Below, in pieces: positions 23,641 through 39,000 of a DNA stretch of 64,000 nucleotides. The stretch comes from Caprimulgus europaeus (Eukaryota > Chordata > Aves > Caprimulgiformes > Caprimulgidae), in contig OU015524.1 of NCBI GenBank assembly GCA_907165065.1, positions 58,197,295 to 58,261,294 on the forward strand. The letters run 5' to 3'. The notes beneath the pieces were generated by a model. The model searched no databases, had not been told where the DNA came from, and saw only the letters and a list, made by a program, of their open reading frames with translations. Each line of letters begins with the position of its first letter. Positions within the stretch are counted from its first letter, which is position 1. A program made the position numbers and the translations under genes.

Positions 23641-24038
23641 ATTAGCCTGGAGAAGAGAAGGCTCAGGGGAATCTTATTAAAGCAAGTACTTGACTGGAGA
23701 GAGAGTGTAACATAAAAACAGGAGCCCTGGAATATTCTCAGTGGTTCCCAATGACAGGACAAGATGCAATGGACACAAGGTGAAATGCCATTTAAACATA
23801 AGGAAAAAGGATTTTTTGGTTGTGTTTTTTTATTTTTTGTCTGTTTGCCTGTTTGGTTTGTTTTGTTTTTTTTTTTTGTTGTGAGGATGATCAAACACTG
23901 GCAAAAGTTGCTCGGAGAGGTTATGGATGTACTGAAAACCAACCAGATGTATACCTGAGCAGCCTCTTCTAGCTGACCCTGCTTTGAGCTGAGGGGTCGG
24001 ACTCAGTGAGGTCCTATCCCACCTCAGCCATTCTGTGT
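23641..24038 (+). mobile_element. CR1 LINE, 3' fragment (sense to ZDHHC14), with low-complexity T/G insertion
   Basis: Plus-strand blocks appear in the expected CR1 order: gcctggagaagagaaggctc, then a gacaggacaag/caatgg block, ccatttaaacataaggaaaa, gatcaaacactgg, cagagaggttatgga, gctgaccctgctttgagc, and the 3' end near ccattctgtg. It encodes the degenerate C-terminus of ORF2 and the 3' UTR. A T/G-rich stretch of roughly 60-70 bases (about 23812-23880) lies where CR1 normally has only a short run of T. It is the only sizeable CR1 copy here in the same orientation as the gene. Confidence 0.88.
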
Positions 24039-27000
24039 TGTCTGTTAAAATCTGAAAACTTCTTCCTATAAGACAGCAAAAAATATATCTAGTGAGATAT
24101 TTTAATCTTGTTTTAGTGACCCATTTATTACCTCCATATTTAGTGAGAACTTCAGTTTTGTCTAGTCTTAGGAGCTGAACCTAAAGTCTTAAGTCCAACA
24201 AAACTTAAAAATTTGCAAGTGAAATAACCATAGCTGTTCTTTCTGTCCCTTCTTCTCTTTTCCCACCTTTGAATATGGCTTTCTTACTTCAAAGTACATT
24301 TTCAAATACTTCTTGGAGGTTCTTTTCCTGCTTTCTTTCACTTACCTACTGTTCCTCACCAAGCTTTGCCCTCTACTATCCATCTCACTTTTGCTGAATT
24401 ATAGTTAGTATTTTCTTTTCTTATCGTGTAAACAACAGCACGGGTCTGTCTCCCAGTGCTTGAGCCAGGTCAAAAAGCTGTTCGAATCCTGCAGGTTCAG
24501 CTTCCTCCTTGAGCCTGCTACTTGACAACACCAACTTCAGACCAACTCTTGTACCTGAATAGATAGCACCTTCCAGCTTCTGGACTCCTAGACATAATCA
24601 CAGAATCACATATATAATCACGTATGAAAGATGAAATAGTTTGTCTGAAAACCTGCTAAAGCTGGATTTGTTATCTTTGGGGAAGGGAAACACTCCAGGT
24701 ATGTTGGGTTAAATCAAACTCCCTTTAAACATTGATTTGCTTTAAAAAAGAAAAAAAGTAAAGTTGCAGGTGCCCAGTTCTGGATTATAAATTGGAAATA
24801 AATGGTAAGAGGAGAAAGCTTAAATGAGTGAAGTATATCTGAGTCTGTATGTCCTATAGTAGTATCACTGCTAAGTTTCTCTGAGGCTGGTGGAAACCAA
24901 AGGGCCGTTTCCTCACACCACTTATTCAAATAACAGTTTTTCAAGGTGAACGTCATGCCTGTAGTCCTGCCTGCTTTTTCTGAGGGGACAGGAGTTAGAT
25001 TCTTACTGCTTATGAATTCAAACAGAACCTTAGAGTGTTTCATAGGAGCATCTCAGTTTCCTTTCTGTTTAGCAGGCTCAGTTGCAGCAAGACAAATCTG
25101 ATGGTCATAGGCTGCTGAAAAGGATGGACCCACCTCTTCCCTTCTCCCAGGCCCCAGATGTTACTTCTTTTGTTTGGCTCTGCTGTTTTCCCCACCCAAT
25201 GGTGAACCACTTCAGGGAGTTCCCTTCCTGCAGAAAGCTTATCCTTCCCTTCTGCCCACACAAAGAAAAACTTTCTGCTGCTTTAGATCCCTGAGCTGAA
25301 TCCCAGAAAATTCAGAAATATGTTATTACTAGTGCAAGGGAGGAAGTGAGAGAGGAGTTGTCAGATCATTTTAGCTGTGATTTGAAATTGTATCCCAGCT
25401 TGAGGAAACTTACTGTCACGTAGTCTTGCTTAGTTGTTTGGCATCTCTGAGGGTGCAAACAGAACATCTTTAGGCTTACCTGAATTACTAATTAGTTGCT
25501 TAATAAAAATCTGCAGAGTTCTGACTTCTTAACCATATTTTATTTCTGAAATAACTGCGTTGTAGTTTGCAGAACTTGAAGTGCAGCATCTTTCAAATAA
25601 CACATTATTAAGTGCTCCTTAGTTGTTCATGTCTTACGGTTTTTCTGTATTTTTTTTTTTAAAGACACTATATCCAATTCTGTAACACAACGTAGGGGCA
25701 GTAACTGAAGCAATTCTTCCTGCATCTTTGCCTGTGTGGTCTGTATTCTCTGTATCTGGACTGCAGAGCCAATGTATTGTATTGCATTTAATGGCAGAGC
25801 CTATGAAAAAGCTGCATGAATACTTCTTCACCTTAGTTTGTATAAAAACAGCTGAGTGAGTTTAAAATATGCTAAACTGAACCAGGAAAAGAGTAATCTC
25901 AGTCTTTGCTATTTCTTTCATGCTTCAGCCAAGATAGCAAACAACCAGGGGAAACTGCCTGTTTCTTCACAGTCCCATTCAGCTGCCTCCTTGGGTGGGT
26001 TTTTTGTTTTGTTGGTTTGTTTGGTATTGTAAGTGTTGAAAGTTTCAGCTTAGGAGGATGAAGGAAGAATCATAAAGCAGTTAATGGAAAATTGAACCGC
26101 CTGCATGGAAGAGACAGCTGGAGTGGATGTCTCTATTCACAGTGCAATAAAAGAATTGGCCTTTAAAATGATTTTGTTAAATATGACACCTAAAGCTAAT
26201 CAGAGCAGAAGGAATTGTCTATAGAGCAGAAGATGGGGAAGAAGTTGTGGACTGAAGTCTGACAGAGATATATCTAATTCAATATAAGACCTTGAAAGGA
26301 TAATCATTCTTCCTATAAAAGACACTAAGCTCAGAAGGTTCTCTTTACCTTGAGCTGTGGAGGCTCTTCGACTTCTCATCAATGATGTGACTGTTCATCT
26401 TCAGAGTAAAATACGGGGGTTTTTCCCTTAATGTAATGAACCCCAGACCTTGTTAGGATCAGGCTGCACTGTGCATTGTTTATTAATGCTAGTCCCTGGA
26501 AGCCAAAATCTCATTTCCAGTGCTTGAGTGTATCAGAAGTAGTGTGCTGGGGGCAGAAGGACATTTCAGAGGGAACCTTACAAAGACTGAGTGGGATAAA
26601 ATAATCTTACTTTTTTACTTGGCTCATACTGAAGAGGAGCTTGGGAAAAAGGCAATTGGCTATGAATGTGAAAATCAAAACAGTCTGATATGAGAAAAAC
26701 AACTGACATGCTTGGATACCAGTAAGTGAAGCTGCTGTGGGCTGACATCCAGCTTGACTGAAAGGTAAACATGCCCTTCCCAATGCACATACCTTTCTAT
26801 TATTGCATCCTAGAAAACTTTAACCAGCAGTTGAAGTTGCTAAATGGTAGGCTGGAGGTGCAGTATTACCCAATGGTTGACTGTTCTTGGCAAAAGTAAG
26901 TTTATTTTCTGTTCTGAAACTTATTTTTTAAACAGTTGTTGGCACTAGCCCTTGCTGTTGCAACAAAGAAATGGCATTTGTGAAAGGAGAACAGAGGTTC

Positions 27001-30000
27001 GTTGCTTCATTGTTCGATACAGAAGAAGCAACCTTAGTTGCAAAGGTAATTCAGTTATTGAAATAACACTGTCACTAAAATAAGCTTTTAATTTGAGCTT
27101 TATTACAAATATTCTTTCTGACTGTAAAATAAACATCAAAATTTAGAGAGCATACAACTCGTCGCTGGAGTTGACCCCTACAGATAAGAGCTACGCAGTT
27201 ACGTTATGCATCCAAAATGAGTGCATCCCTAGGCCAGTTATGCTGGCCTTCATATTGTGAATGATGAAAAGACTGACAATACCGTTAGGATTGTTCAATG
27301 CATGCAGAAGAATTGGGGAGCAGGGAATAGGGACTGGGAGGAACTGAAGTATCTGCTGTAGTATTAGCTTCTGGAAATTAATTTCAGTTACTCAAGGGAG
27401 AGTTGTTTTGTGTCAATGTTTAGTTAGTACCTCTAAATAAGCTAGTAATAACTTTTGATATACATGTTGAATTTTTCAGTAATTACTGTATTCAGTACTG
27501 TAGACAGAGTTGGACTGCACTCTGAAGTTGCTTATGCATGTTGTGTCCTACCAGCATCTCTCTCACTTCAGAGGCTGACAGTGAAAAATAAACATGAAAA
27601 ATAGTTGTGAATAGATATGAGATGTTAAAGTGGCTCACAGAGATACACTGGCACTCGTAGCTCATCAGCACAGAATTCAGAACTCGGGCAATGACAGCAC
27701 GCTGCATAGATCTTTGTTATTCAATTCCTTTTGGAGTTGGGTTATTTGTGTATTTGCTTTAAGAGCAGGTCAGAAAAGAGAGCTGTTAAGTACAGTAATA
27801 CCAGTAGTGCTTTAAGGTTTCAAAATCTTTGTGGGTTTGTTTTTTTTTTTTTCAGTCCAGAAGTACCTTTCCCTTTTCTTACTGTTCCTGATTTCTCTCA
27901 TGCTAATCTTTCATGACAGGGAAGCTCTGTGGCTCTGGCCAAACTGTTTTGTTTACTTCCAATGCCATGATGGTGAGGGAGAGACCCAGGAGACTGGCTT
28001 GCAGGTTACATATAGAAGAGAGAGTAGGTTATTCTGTATGTTATATATAGGCAGGAGTCTGCAAGTATGATGGTCTCTCAAAGATGTATGTTGTGTCGTC
28101 TTCATGAAAGTCCAGTGTTGACATCTGCCTGAGCTTGAGTCTTTTGTGTGTGCTAAGAACTTGATTTTTATCAAGTAAAGTATCTGAAACCTGTGCCTAT
28201 TCTGGGCATGCCTCTCTCAGGTCACAGTGGAACTCTTCCACTGAAATTACAGTTTTGAGCAATGCCAGCCTACTCATGAGTTTGGTAGCACAACTGTTTT
28301 TGGGAGCTAAGCTCTGCTCTGTGGGGCTACTTTCACCTGTGGCTGCAAGCAGCATAAATGAAGAAACAGTGAAACTGCTTCACTGACCACACATCTTCCA
28401 GTTTCTGCAATCTCCAGTTCTGTGTATATTATTACACAAAAATTGTCTTCACTTAAACCTTAGTTCATCTCCAGAACAGTCCCACCCACAGCTTTAAGTG
28501 AAGCGGGGCTCCTAGGTTTGAAACTAAAAGCTATCATAAGGCATGTGACAGGGGATGGAGAGCCTGGCAGAAGGATGGCATTTTATTTAATTTTGTCAGT
28601 CTTGAATGTAGCAATCTTGCACTTTGTTTTATCATAGTTTTTCTGTGTGCAATTATTAGACCAAGAATTTCGCAACCAGGCACTACTTCTGTTCTTTTCT
28701 ACACACTCCCCTGACAAATCAACATCTTGCCTTCACTCCTCTTTCCAAATACCTGGTCCTTTACCATTGTGTTCTGTGGACTGATGCTTTTTCCTTCAGC
28801 ACTTTTCAGAGAGCTGTAAGGGGCAGTACTGCCTGTTTCTTCTGCTCAAGACAGCTTTTGGACTTGTTGAAGGCATGAGAGAGGTAAAGCAAGGGGCTTC
28901 ATTCATTTTGTAGTGTTGTTGTAGTCTTGCCCTATTTTCTTCTCATTTCCACAAGTCTTGCAGATAAAAGTCTCTTAAAGTTGCTTTTGTTTTTCCATGC
29001 TCCTCTAATTGAGGAGGGAAGCACTGTAGTAGTGAGAGTACTAGAAAAGAAGAGGTGCTGTGCTGAGTGCTTTTACAGAGGGAGGCGTTTGGCTGTTCAG
29101 GTGGCACTTGTTTGCCTGTTGAGTTATATTTCAGAGTGCTCATGGTATGGGTGACTGGAAGAAATTGGGCAAGGTTTGGAGATGCTCTTTGCAGGCACCA
29201 AAGTACAGCTGGGAGTGAGTAGAAGTGGACAGCCCAGCCCTTGACAGAAATGTTTCTGCATGGAGGGGCTACTGCTCTGCTATATGAAACAAGATGACTC
29301 GATAGATTATATATCTTTAACATGGTACATAACACATTGTACAGAATACTTGATTAAATGGGTCTAAATGTTGCTTGTATAGGAATTGCTATAAGAAAAA
29401 ACACTTTGTAACCCTAAATACTTGTTCTGGGTTAAAGTTGTAAGCAAGTTGCATAAGGGGAGATATTGATATGTACTTATATAATCAAACTTGTGGAATA
29501 GCAAAGTGGCTGGTGAAACTACCTGGGTCTTGGTGAAATGGAAATTCACAGCAAATTTAGATTGGAAGAGTTTGTAGTGTAATAGTATTTAATGCAGTCA
29601 AATTTCACTTTCTCACCATTTTATACATAAGCTTTCTTTACATTTGCAAGAGAACAATATTTTAACACTTAAGGCACTATCTTTATAAGGTAATGTACTG
29701 CAAATAGTTTGGTAATTAGGCATACCAGTCTTATATTGATTTTTTTTATTTTTTTGTATTGAAGAGCTTCAGAACCTACTTTATCATTATTTTTTGTAAT
29801 TACTTCCAACTTAATTTTTATGTTCTAATTCTGACTATCAGCTTTCATTTTTGCTTTTTATATGGTAGCATTAAATATTAATTATTTTTTGTTTTGAAGG
29901 TGCAGGAAGCTTATTGCTGCTTCAGCTTTGATCATATGTTATAGTTCTAAATTTATTTTCAGTTTGTAAGATGACTCTACCTTCTGATAGCTCTGTTGAC

Positions 30001-33000
30001 CAAAGTAGAGTAAAGTTCATTTGCTGGTGGAGGGAACTGAGGAGATCAGTTTGGTTCTCCAGTGACAGCATTTGTCTAGTATGCATGAAAAAAGTATAAA
30101 TAACTCAAAGTAGTGTTTAACTCTATGTAGTAGTTATAAAAGGGCCAAGTGTTGATCAGACAACAGGCAGCTCAGAAGTCTGTGTGTGTGTGACTGATAC
30201 AGTGGGTGGCAATTTTGGCTTCAGTATGATTTTCCTGAGCTGTGTTGATCAGCAGGCACAAAAACTAGTTAATACCACATAGCTGGCAGGATGGAGAAGC
30301 AAAACTACTTTTGCTTTGCTGTTTGTTATTATTCATTATTTCATTATTGTACTTTGGCTTGGGATAGGTTGTTTGGGTTTTTTTGCAATATGATTGGCAC
30401 TGGCTGCTTTCTCAGCTAGTTGATCAAGGCTCCCTGCCATCCTGAGTTTATTTTTCTTGCACAAAGCCTGGGAAAAAAGATGAACTTTGTTCTGAAGGTC
30501 ACTGTGTCCAGCCATCTTTCTGAGCAATGGGAGTGAATGCAGTTCAGAGCTACTAACCCTGCACATATAGTATTGCACCCTGGCTGCCCTCATTTGAAGC
30601 AAGGACCCTCAGAACACCGAGGGGATTTCAGCAGTTGTGGAAATGAATGAGGAGGATGTCCCCCTAAGGCAGCTCAATGCAATCTACTCTTGTTCTGGCA
30701 GGTTCCCTCAGAATTTTCTCTAAGCAAAAGATCATCCCTAAACAACCCTTTTTATTTATTTGATGAAAACAGTTTTAAAGGGACTCTCTTATTCTTATGG
30801 TAAGGCATCAATCAAATTTTAGTACTCTTTGTGACTGACTTTGAGGTGGGATGCTGGCTTCTGGGGGAGCTTGAATTCAGTCATCTGCATCTGTTTCTTT
30901 TGATCTCATGTTATGTTTGTGAACACAGCTATGCTACCAGTTTAATAAAGATATACCTGTAGAGTAGAATAAAATGGCCACTGACAGATGCAGCTCAAGT
31001 AATATATTTATTTTTTTTTATTTTTAAATGGGGTCAGACTTACTACATCCTATCCTAAGAAGTATCTGAAATGTAGTTGTGTTCTAGAAATGTGGTTTGT
31101 AGCACACTTCATACTATGAATTGAAGGCCAACTCTAAGGTCTTGTTTATTACAGCCAAAAATATCTTCTGGAATGCACTATATTTTAACATGGTATCTTC
31201 CTGATTTTTTTTCTTCATACTTCCCCCTCCCACCCCCCACATGCTCTGCTTTAAATTGTTCTTTAGAAACTCTGTTTTCAGTTTGTACTCCACTAGTAGG
31301 ACTAACCCAGTCAAATAAAGCTCCTCAGAATAGTTCATTGCTCCTTGCAGCATTGCTTGGTTAGATGCAGGGTAGCAATTCAAGAAATTATCTGTGCTGT
31401 GTTGTGCAAAACAACAACAAAGTTCTGTAAAGAGAAATCTGTTGTGGACTTCTCTTTCAATGGCACTGAACTATGACAAATACAGCATTAAGAATCCATG
31501 CATAGACCAGATTAGATAAGATTATTCTTTTCAGGCTTAAATGGCAATTTCTATGAAGTTAAATGTTAACATGTTTGAAAGAGATAACAGGCAATGCTTA
31601 TGATGTGTACAAAAAAAATGTTAAATGCTGTTAGTGTCAGCGTAAACTGTTACTGTAGATCAGAACTGGCATGCATTTAATTACTTCAACATGTGTTTTT
31701 TCTGTTGCTTTTACTGGAGAACTGTCTCCTTCCTTATAGTCCTGGTTGTGCTTGGGGTGATGTGTAATGGCAATGTAATGAAAGATGTTGTCTTCCCTTG
31801 GGTATTGCTTTCCTAACAATAAATAAGTTAGATTGTTAAATTGAGAAATGTCTTGGGGTTTTTATTTCAGTTTTCTAAACTTCTTCCCTTTTGTTTATCT
31901 CAAATTCGATAACCTATTGATAAAACTGGCAGTTTCTCCATCATAAGAATTTCTTCCTTCTCTTCCCCTTCCCTCTCACCACCCCAGGTACCTTTAAAAA
32001 CTTTGGGATTTCTTTTACCCAGAGAGGGTGATGCTGACAGAGTTATGGTGATTGCCTTTGGATATGTAGAAGGACGATAATAACTGCTTCTCAACATTGT
32101 CTGGGATGTGACAGGAAGTTCTGGCTTTAAGTTGCAGCAGGAAATATTCAGGTTAGAGGTTAGTAGACATTAGGGGAAAAGAACCCTTTCAAACCATAAG
32201 GATGATAAGGACTGAAATAAATTTCCTAGCAAGACTGGAATTGTCATAATTAGAAGTTTTTTGCAAAGCAGGCTAGACAAAGCCTTACCTGAAGTGGTTC
32301 ATGTATAGCTGGTCTTTCCTTGGAGAAGGGTAACTTCCTAAGATAGTTCCACTACTGCTACTCAGGAATATATCTGTGAAAATGCTAGAAGGATATTAGT
32401 TGAAACTGGTACTTTTCTTGTCTTTATTAATGATGCAACACTATTGAGGAGGGGGAGAGGAAGGTGTGTATTGTATGTTGAGTGGACTGTAATTATGTCA
32501 GTTACTTAATGCATTGTAACTATTACTGTGTAGAGGTGATACTAGAAAGGACTTTTGAACTTTCAAAAAGGGGAGGGCTATTGGTGACTCATAAAAGAGT
32601 TTTAAAAGGAACCTACACTCTAGAGTTTAGAGTTATCATTGTAGACTATTAATGTTCCCATTTATTAATGTGGGAAGAAATCAAATCTATTCACTGATGT
32701 CTTAGGAAAGGTAGTTAACGAAGTATGACATGAAAAAATTAGTAGGCTACCTACCAAACTGACCAGATGGTGTTTTCCAGTCCTACTGTACATGAAAAGA
32801 AAATCTAATTTTAATATAAATCATGTTCTCTTTCTGTGTTCATATTAATCAGCTAGTTATAAATGTATTTTCTTGTTAGTAGGAAAAATCATACTCCACT
32901 AGTAAACATAGGATTTGCTTATTGTCTACTAAGGCAATTCATCAGTCTATCTCTTGCAAAGCCTGAGAGCTCTTTGGAAACAAATAGTACTGTACTCCTG

Positions 33001-36000
33001 GGCATGTTTGTTTTTTTTTTTTTTCTCACAAGAAGATGCCACCTATGATATGTATCTTGTTGTAATAGGGAAGAGTTGGGCCCCTTTATTCCCCACTGAA
33101 GAAAAATGGCAGGTGTGAACAGCTTGCTGATGCCCACAACTTCTTTGATGGCTAGAGGTAGATTGGACCAAGTAATCAGGAGTGGTGTTTAGCTCCTGCC
33201 TACCTGATTTCTCAGGTAGTTATGTTCTCCAGGAAGCCCTGGAGTTGTAGTATGTACACCTACTGGCTGTCTTGATATATACCATGGGAAAGGCTATTGC
33301 CTGCAGCCATCTTCTGCCACTGGAGAAGCTTATACAGTCACCTTATTAGAAATGGTGTGGTCTGGCATCTTAAATATATCAAACTAAAATCAATAGGATG
33401 TGAAATTTCTAAAACTTTCAAAGCAGTTAGATGTTACATGTGATACATTGAGCTCTAAATATGTGAATTTCAAAATTACAGTCTGTATTACGACTTTCCA
33501 GTGAGTTTCAGCAGTATTGGTCGGAGATGGCTTAAAAATTAATAGCGCAAAAACATGAATGTTTGGTTTGACCTACATAAAAAAATCCTCATGGAATCCA
33601 GTCTTACTGTTTGCATTACTAAACATCTGAATTTTAATGAACTATATTTCTGATTCTTTTCACATGTCTAAGCAGGTTTACCTGTTCAGTGTTAGCCTTG
33701 GAATTGGAATGAGTAATGAAAGCCTCAATTTAGCAAGGTAACCTTGAGAAAGACAAAGACAGGTGATGAAAGTATTGGCAAACAAATTGGTCGTGAATTG
33801 ACTGGAAGGACAATAGACTGGTCCACAATGGCAAGTGGAGGGCAGTGGGTTTCTCTCAAACTGTTGAAGTGTATCTGGGACAAGTTGTCAGAGTTTTTAT
33901 GGGAAATAACCTCTTAAATTGGTGTGGGAGCAATCTGACAGTGAGAGAACACTTTTGGATCTTGTGGCATGGCTGTAATTACTAGCCTTAATCTGAGTAT
34001 TCTAATAAGTAATTTGGATAGTTAACAACCACCTCTGGACCTGTTGTTTTGCAAATCTGTGAGGTCTCATTTGTCTGCTGCAGCTGGGTTTCTCACTCAC
34101 TCCCGCTGATAGTCTCTTTAGTGCTTAATGAGCTAACTGCTATCCTGCTCTGTTTGGTTAGAGTTACCTTGCCAGTTGTTTACCAACAGGTGGAATCCTG
34201 CCCTCCTGCCACTTTGTTAGCAAAGGAGAGAGCTGTGCTTAGCTTCAGAATATATTGCACATAAGCTAGTTTGTACAGGCCAGACCTGACTGAGTTTTAA
34301 TAATTTGTGAAGAGCATCTTGTTAGTTGCCCTTTCAACTGGAGTGACAATGGAATTTCAGCTCCTACGTCTCGATCTCTGTGACCCCGGCTGTGATGGTT
34401 CGTTAAAAAGGGGAGAGAAGCGGCCTCTTTGGATGAGTGCATAACACACTATTTTAATCTGTATGTGACTCTATTACTTTGTGTCTGTAATGCAGAGTTT
34501 TGTATTATGAGAAATAATAATGTTTAATGTTAAAGGAACTACATGGCAATTGAGAGGAGCAGAAGTTTCAAAGAAGCTATAAAGCTTTCATAGTTGAATG
34601 TTAAAAATCTGTGGGATAGGAATGGATCATAACTGCCTGGTATCACATTCCCACTCTGTGCTATCACACTGATTGTGCTTCTGCCACAGTAGGGAGAAAG
34701 GCTAGCTCTAGATTGTATTTTCAAACAGATATATTCCCCCTGCAACTTCATTATGTGCCTATTAAACATGCTGTATTTGAAGCATTCTCTTAACTGTGTG
34801 AGAGCTCTAAATGAGTTCCCTTTTAGACCTAACTTGGTTACTAACACTGGGACTTTGCAACTGATTTCATCTTTGTCCTGTTTTTTCTTTCTTCTGCATT
34901 TTTTTTAAGTCTGACACACTGTAGGTGGTAAAGACAAAAATTTAAGGTAACTAATGTTACCTGTTTTCTGTTTTCAGATTTGGTGGTGTAATTGATTGTA
35001 GGCTTTACTTGGGTAATGTGTAGAAACAGGAACATACTGCTGTGTGATGCTAAGCAAATCGGTTAGTGCTTGGTGTTACCATGACCACCTTCAACTGAGT
35101 CCTTCCGAAAGTTTATAATTTTTTCTGACAAATGTAATTCAAATTGATACTGTAATTAACCATGTGGATGTATTTGAGAATTAGCAAATGGAAGTAGTGC
35201 CATAGATCTCCAGCTATCTTTCTTCTGCTTCAGTTTGCTGGTATACATTTTCTGAACCTTTAATATTAGTGAACAAAGGATGATTTATATCACAAAGATC
35301 AGAAAATAATGTAACATATAGAAGAAAAATGTAAAACTTGTTTTCTTTATAAATTACGGTGGTTTGTTTCTAAAGTCATAGTTATGCTTGCAAAAAGTTT
35401 GTGCTTATCAAGAACATAATGTTCTATCTTTTTCTATTAACTGTTTGAAAATATCTTAATGAGTTCAAATTTTTGACAGAAAGCACTTTGATTTTTCTGT
35501 GAATCTAGGGATATTTAGTAATAAATGGAAAAAAGACAGAAATTGAAAATATTAAGTATACTTAAAAAAAAATTACCTATGATATAGATTTTTAAAAAAA
35601 CAGAGCTATTTATAATATTTCACTTTGATTGACAGAAAACTATGTAGTAGTCTATTCTAGGTAGGTGTTTTAAGGTATATAACTTCAGACTAGATTGAAA
35701 GCTCCCTATGTCAAAGAGAACTAGATGTATCAGTGCCTTTAAACCAGTAGGCAGTTGTTTGTAAAAACCCATTTCTTCACATATTCTGTGTTTCTTTGTA
35801 ATATGAGATTCAAATAACCATCATAGCTCTGATTGGCATGTGACTTAGAGCACATTCTTTAGGGTACACTTGAAGTCTGCTTTATTTATTCTCCTTTGTT
35901 AACTGATGTTTTCACACTGATTTATGTTAAATTTAGTTCCTGATTTAGGTGTGTATAGTGTGATTGGTAAAATTCATTGGATAATCTGCTGCTTCTGTGT

Positions 36001-39000
36001 CATTTCATAATGACAGAATTATGTCTTTGTTATTTTAGACAAAAAGTGTAGTTGCCAGAGTACTTATTTTATCTTCCTGGTTTGACAGCCCTTAACATAC
36101 TTGGATTTTGTGCGTGAGATTTACCAACAGCACATAGCTTGATTCTGGAAAGTGAGTAGCACTAGGTTGTTACGTGTTTTCTAAAGCATTGATTTTTAAA
36201 AATCTGTATAATTGTAGGTCCTATATTCTCATGAAAGTATAACATCACCTAAATAACAGCCAGTTTCATTACCATTGAAAGATATAAAATATTTCCATGA
36301 GTATTATCAATTGTAGAATTTTGCAAAAAGAGAACAATTAACTACTTTAAGACAGAAGGTTATGAAACCGACAATATGTGGTGGTTGGTTTTTATAATTT
36401 GTCATTGCAACTTCTAAGTTGTTGATTAGGTTTACATTGAGTAATTGCTGGCATGTTCAAGGCAGAAACATGGACTTTTTTGGTGATGAAGTTAATTAAT
36501 TAATCCCATACTGCCTGTTCTTGTCTTCTTTTGAAATCCTATGTGGATCTTTTCTAAGTAAAACTTCCAGGTTTTTCTTTGGGGTTTGTTGTCTACTAAT
36601 TTATTGCCAATTTCAGACAGCAAAATGCCAGACAGTTCAGTTCAAAGGTTTCTCTTGTATAATTGTTTCCTCCTATGCATTTAAGAGTGATCTGGAAGAC
36701 CTCGAAATGAAACAGAATGGGTACTTGCAGAGTATTCTGGAAACTGAATCACACTTTGCTTTGGATATCTTTTGCAATATGGATTGTTAACGTGTCTTGT
36801 ATGTGCTGTAGTTGGAGCTTGAGATGTTGTACTTTGGATCTTGGTTAGCTGAGCAAGATTATGTTGTATGAATATTGTTTAAATAGATCTGGGTCTTCCT
36901 TTCTAGCAGATAATGAGGATCAAATTAAATCAGCTGTAAAATCTCCTTTGCAGGTGTCCTAGGATCTGACTTCCTTGCCAGTGTAAAAATAGGTTGGCTT
37001 CTCAGATTGATTTATTTTTTGATGCAAGCTATTTATGATATAAGTAGCATAAGTGGAATTATTCTTCCGTTTCCACCATGCCTCTTTTTAAAAAGTTTCT
37101 AGAAAGAGGTGACTGAAAAAAAATATAATTAAAAAAATTCAGAAGTATTTTGTCTACCTTGTCAGCAGCTTTTGATGTCACTATCCACACTGTTTTCAGT
37201 TTTTGTTTATGGATGAGGTTATCCAAAGATAGAGGCAGGGGGACTGCAAGAAGTCGTCTTTTATAAACCTGGACAGAACAACAAAGGTACATTAATCAGT
37301 CAGAGACAACTAGAAGGAAATACAGTCAGTGAAGACACAGAATAACATAAACCCCGCTGTTATCTTTGGCAATTAAGATACATTTGCCTGTGCAAATCTT
37401 GATCTCTGGTGTCTAAACTGATGTCTCAGCCTCTTTCACTGACTTTTTCTTATGAATATCTAACTGCCAACTCAGGCTTAGTGTGACTAAAAAAAAGCAC
37501 TATCTCCTTTTCTCCCTTCCTCTGATAGGTATTAGCGGTAAATCTACTTCCTACAAATTTTTGGCTTATTGACATTCAGTGGTGGCCTCTGGACATCCAG
37601 TGTCACAAATATACTTTTTCTGACTTGCCTTTACTCATCTGTGAAGTTTTGGTCTTGTGTATGTGCAAGGAGAAAAACTCAGTTGCTTGAGCACTTTGTA
37701 CGTATAGCCCCTAGCTGTCTTGCTGTTTGCGCAGCGGTTTGCTTTTGGTGGCCTGCCAGAAGCCTGCTGGGATTTAGACATTTATAGAGGAAGAAGGGTT
37801 TGTAAAATGCCTTCTGTAAACTCATGGAAAGATATACAGGAAATACCCTTATAGAAGACATTCTATATATTTGTAGAACTGTTTCTAGATGATACTGTGT
37901 TTTTGAGAATTTGACTGAAAGGGTGTAAAGCCTACCTTTGAACATGAAAGATAACTAATTTGGGGCTGTTTTATTTGACTGCTCTCCGTAGAACCTGCCA
38001 TCTGGTTGTGAAGCGCTGTCCTGAGTTAATCAGTAGTGCGTTGTCAAAAGACTGAAGGACGATAAAGCAGGTCTAGTTAGAGATCGAGAAGTGGGTAAAG
38101 CAGTTGTGTGTAGCAGTTGTAATTTTTTCAGTTTATGTAAACAGAACATGTTTTTGTGGTTTTTCAGAGAGCAGGAGTCCACATCCAGGGGTTCTTCTGA
38201 ATACTGTAGTTATTAATATCTGCTCTTGGATAGTTGCTTACATGGCAAAGCAAATGTTTTTCTTTTTTACAGTCAGCAGAGATGTGAACAACTCCTGTCA
38301 AAGTAACAATTACTTCAAATTATTTTTGGGTGTGTCAGTCATTGCTACAGAGTAAGTGAAGAGTTGCCTGTTTTGGCACAGTTTATTTCATAAATTTAGC
38401 CTTGTCAATCAAAATTGGTTTCCTCCCTCCTTGCAATGCAAGAAATTACGTTAAATCAGACTTAACAGAAGTGTAGCAGAAAATATAATCTTAATTCCCA
38501 AGATTCACAATAAACAAAATTATTTTACCTTTATATTACTTAGTCAACTCTTCTTTTTTTACTTGTCAACATGGGTTTTCAGTGCTCTGAAAAATACACA
38601 TATACTCTGAAGAAGCATTTCTTTCAAGAAGGTGTTTTCTGGTTGTGTTTTTTGTTTTGTTTTGCTGGGGATTTTTTTGGATGGCATGTTGAGTTTGGGA
38701 TTTTTTATAAGCAAAGATGATAACTTTTGTGTTTGGCCTGTTGAAAGGAAAAATGTTGATTACTATATACTTTTAATGGAATTATTTGTAGAAGAGATTA
38801 AACAAAGTCTTAGTTAAGGTATGGTCTACATGGATTGTAGTAATTTTCAGAGTTCTTTTAATACAAATTCTGGAAATGCATTTTTCTATATAAGCCTAAA
38901 CCAAACAGTTTCCTTTTTCATTAAGATCCTGTCTGAGAACACTAAAATCTAAACAAATGCAATGATAGCCTTCTAAGGATTTAAAGTATACAATTTAAAT

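Noticed and set aside
24599..24612. CR1-like tcacagaatcaca string
   Set aside because: Only about 13 bases match and the neighbouring sequence has none of the following CR1 blocks.
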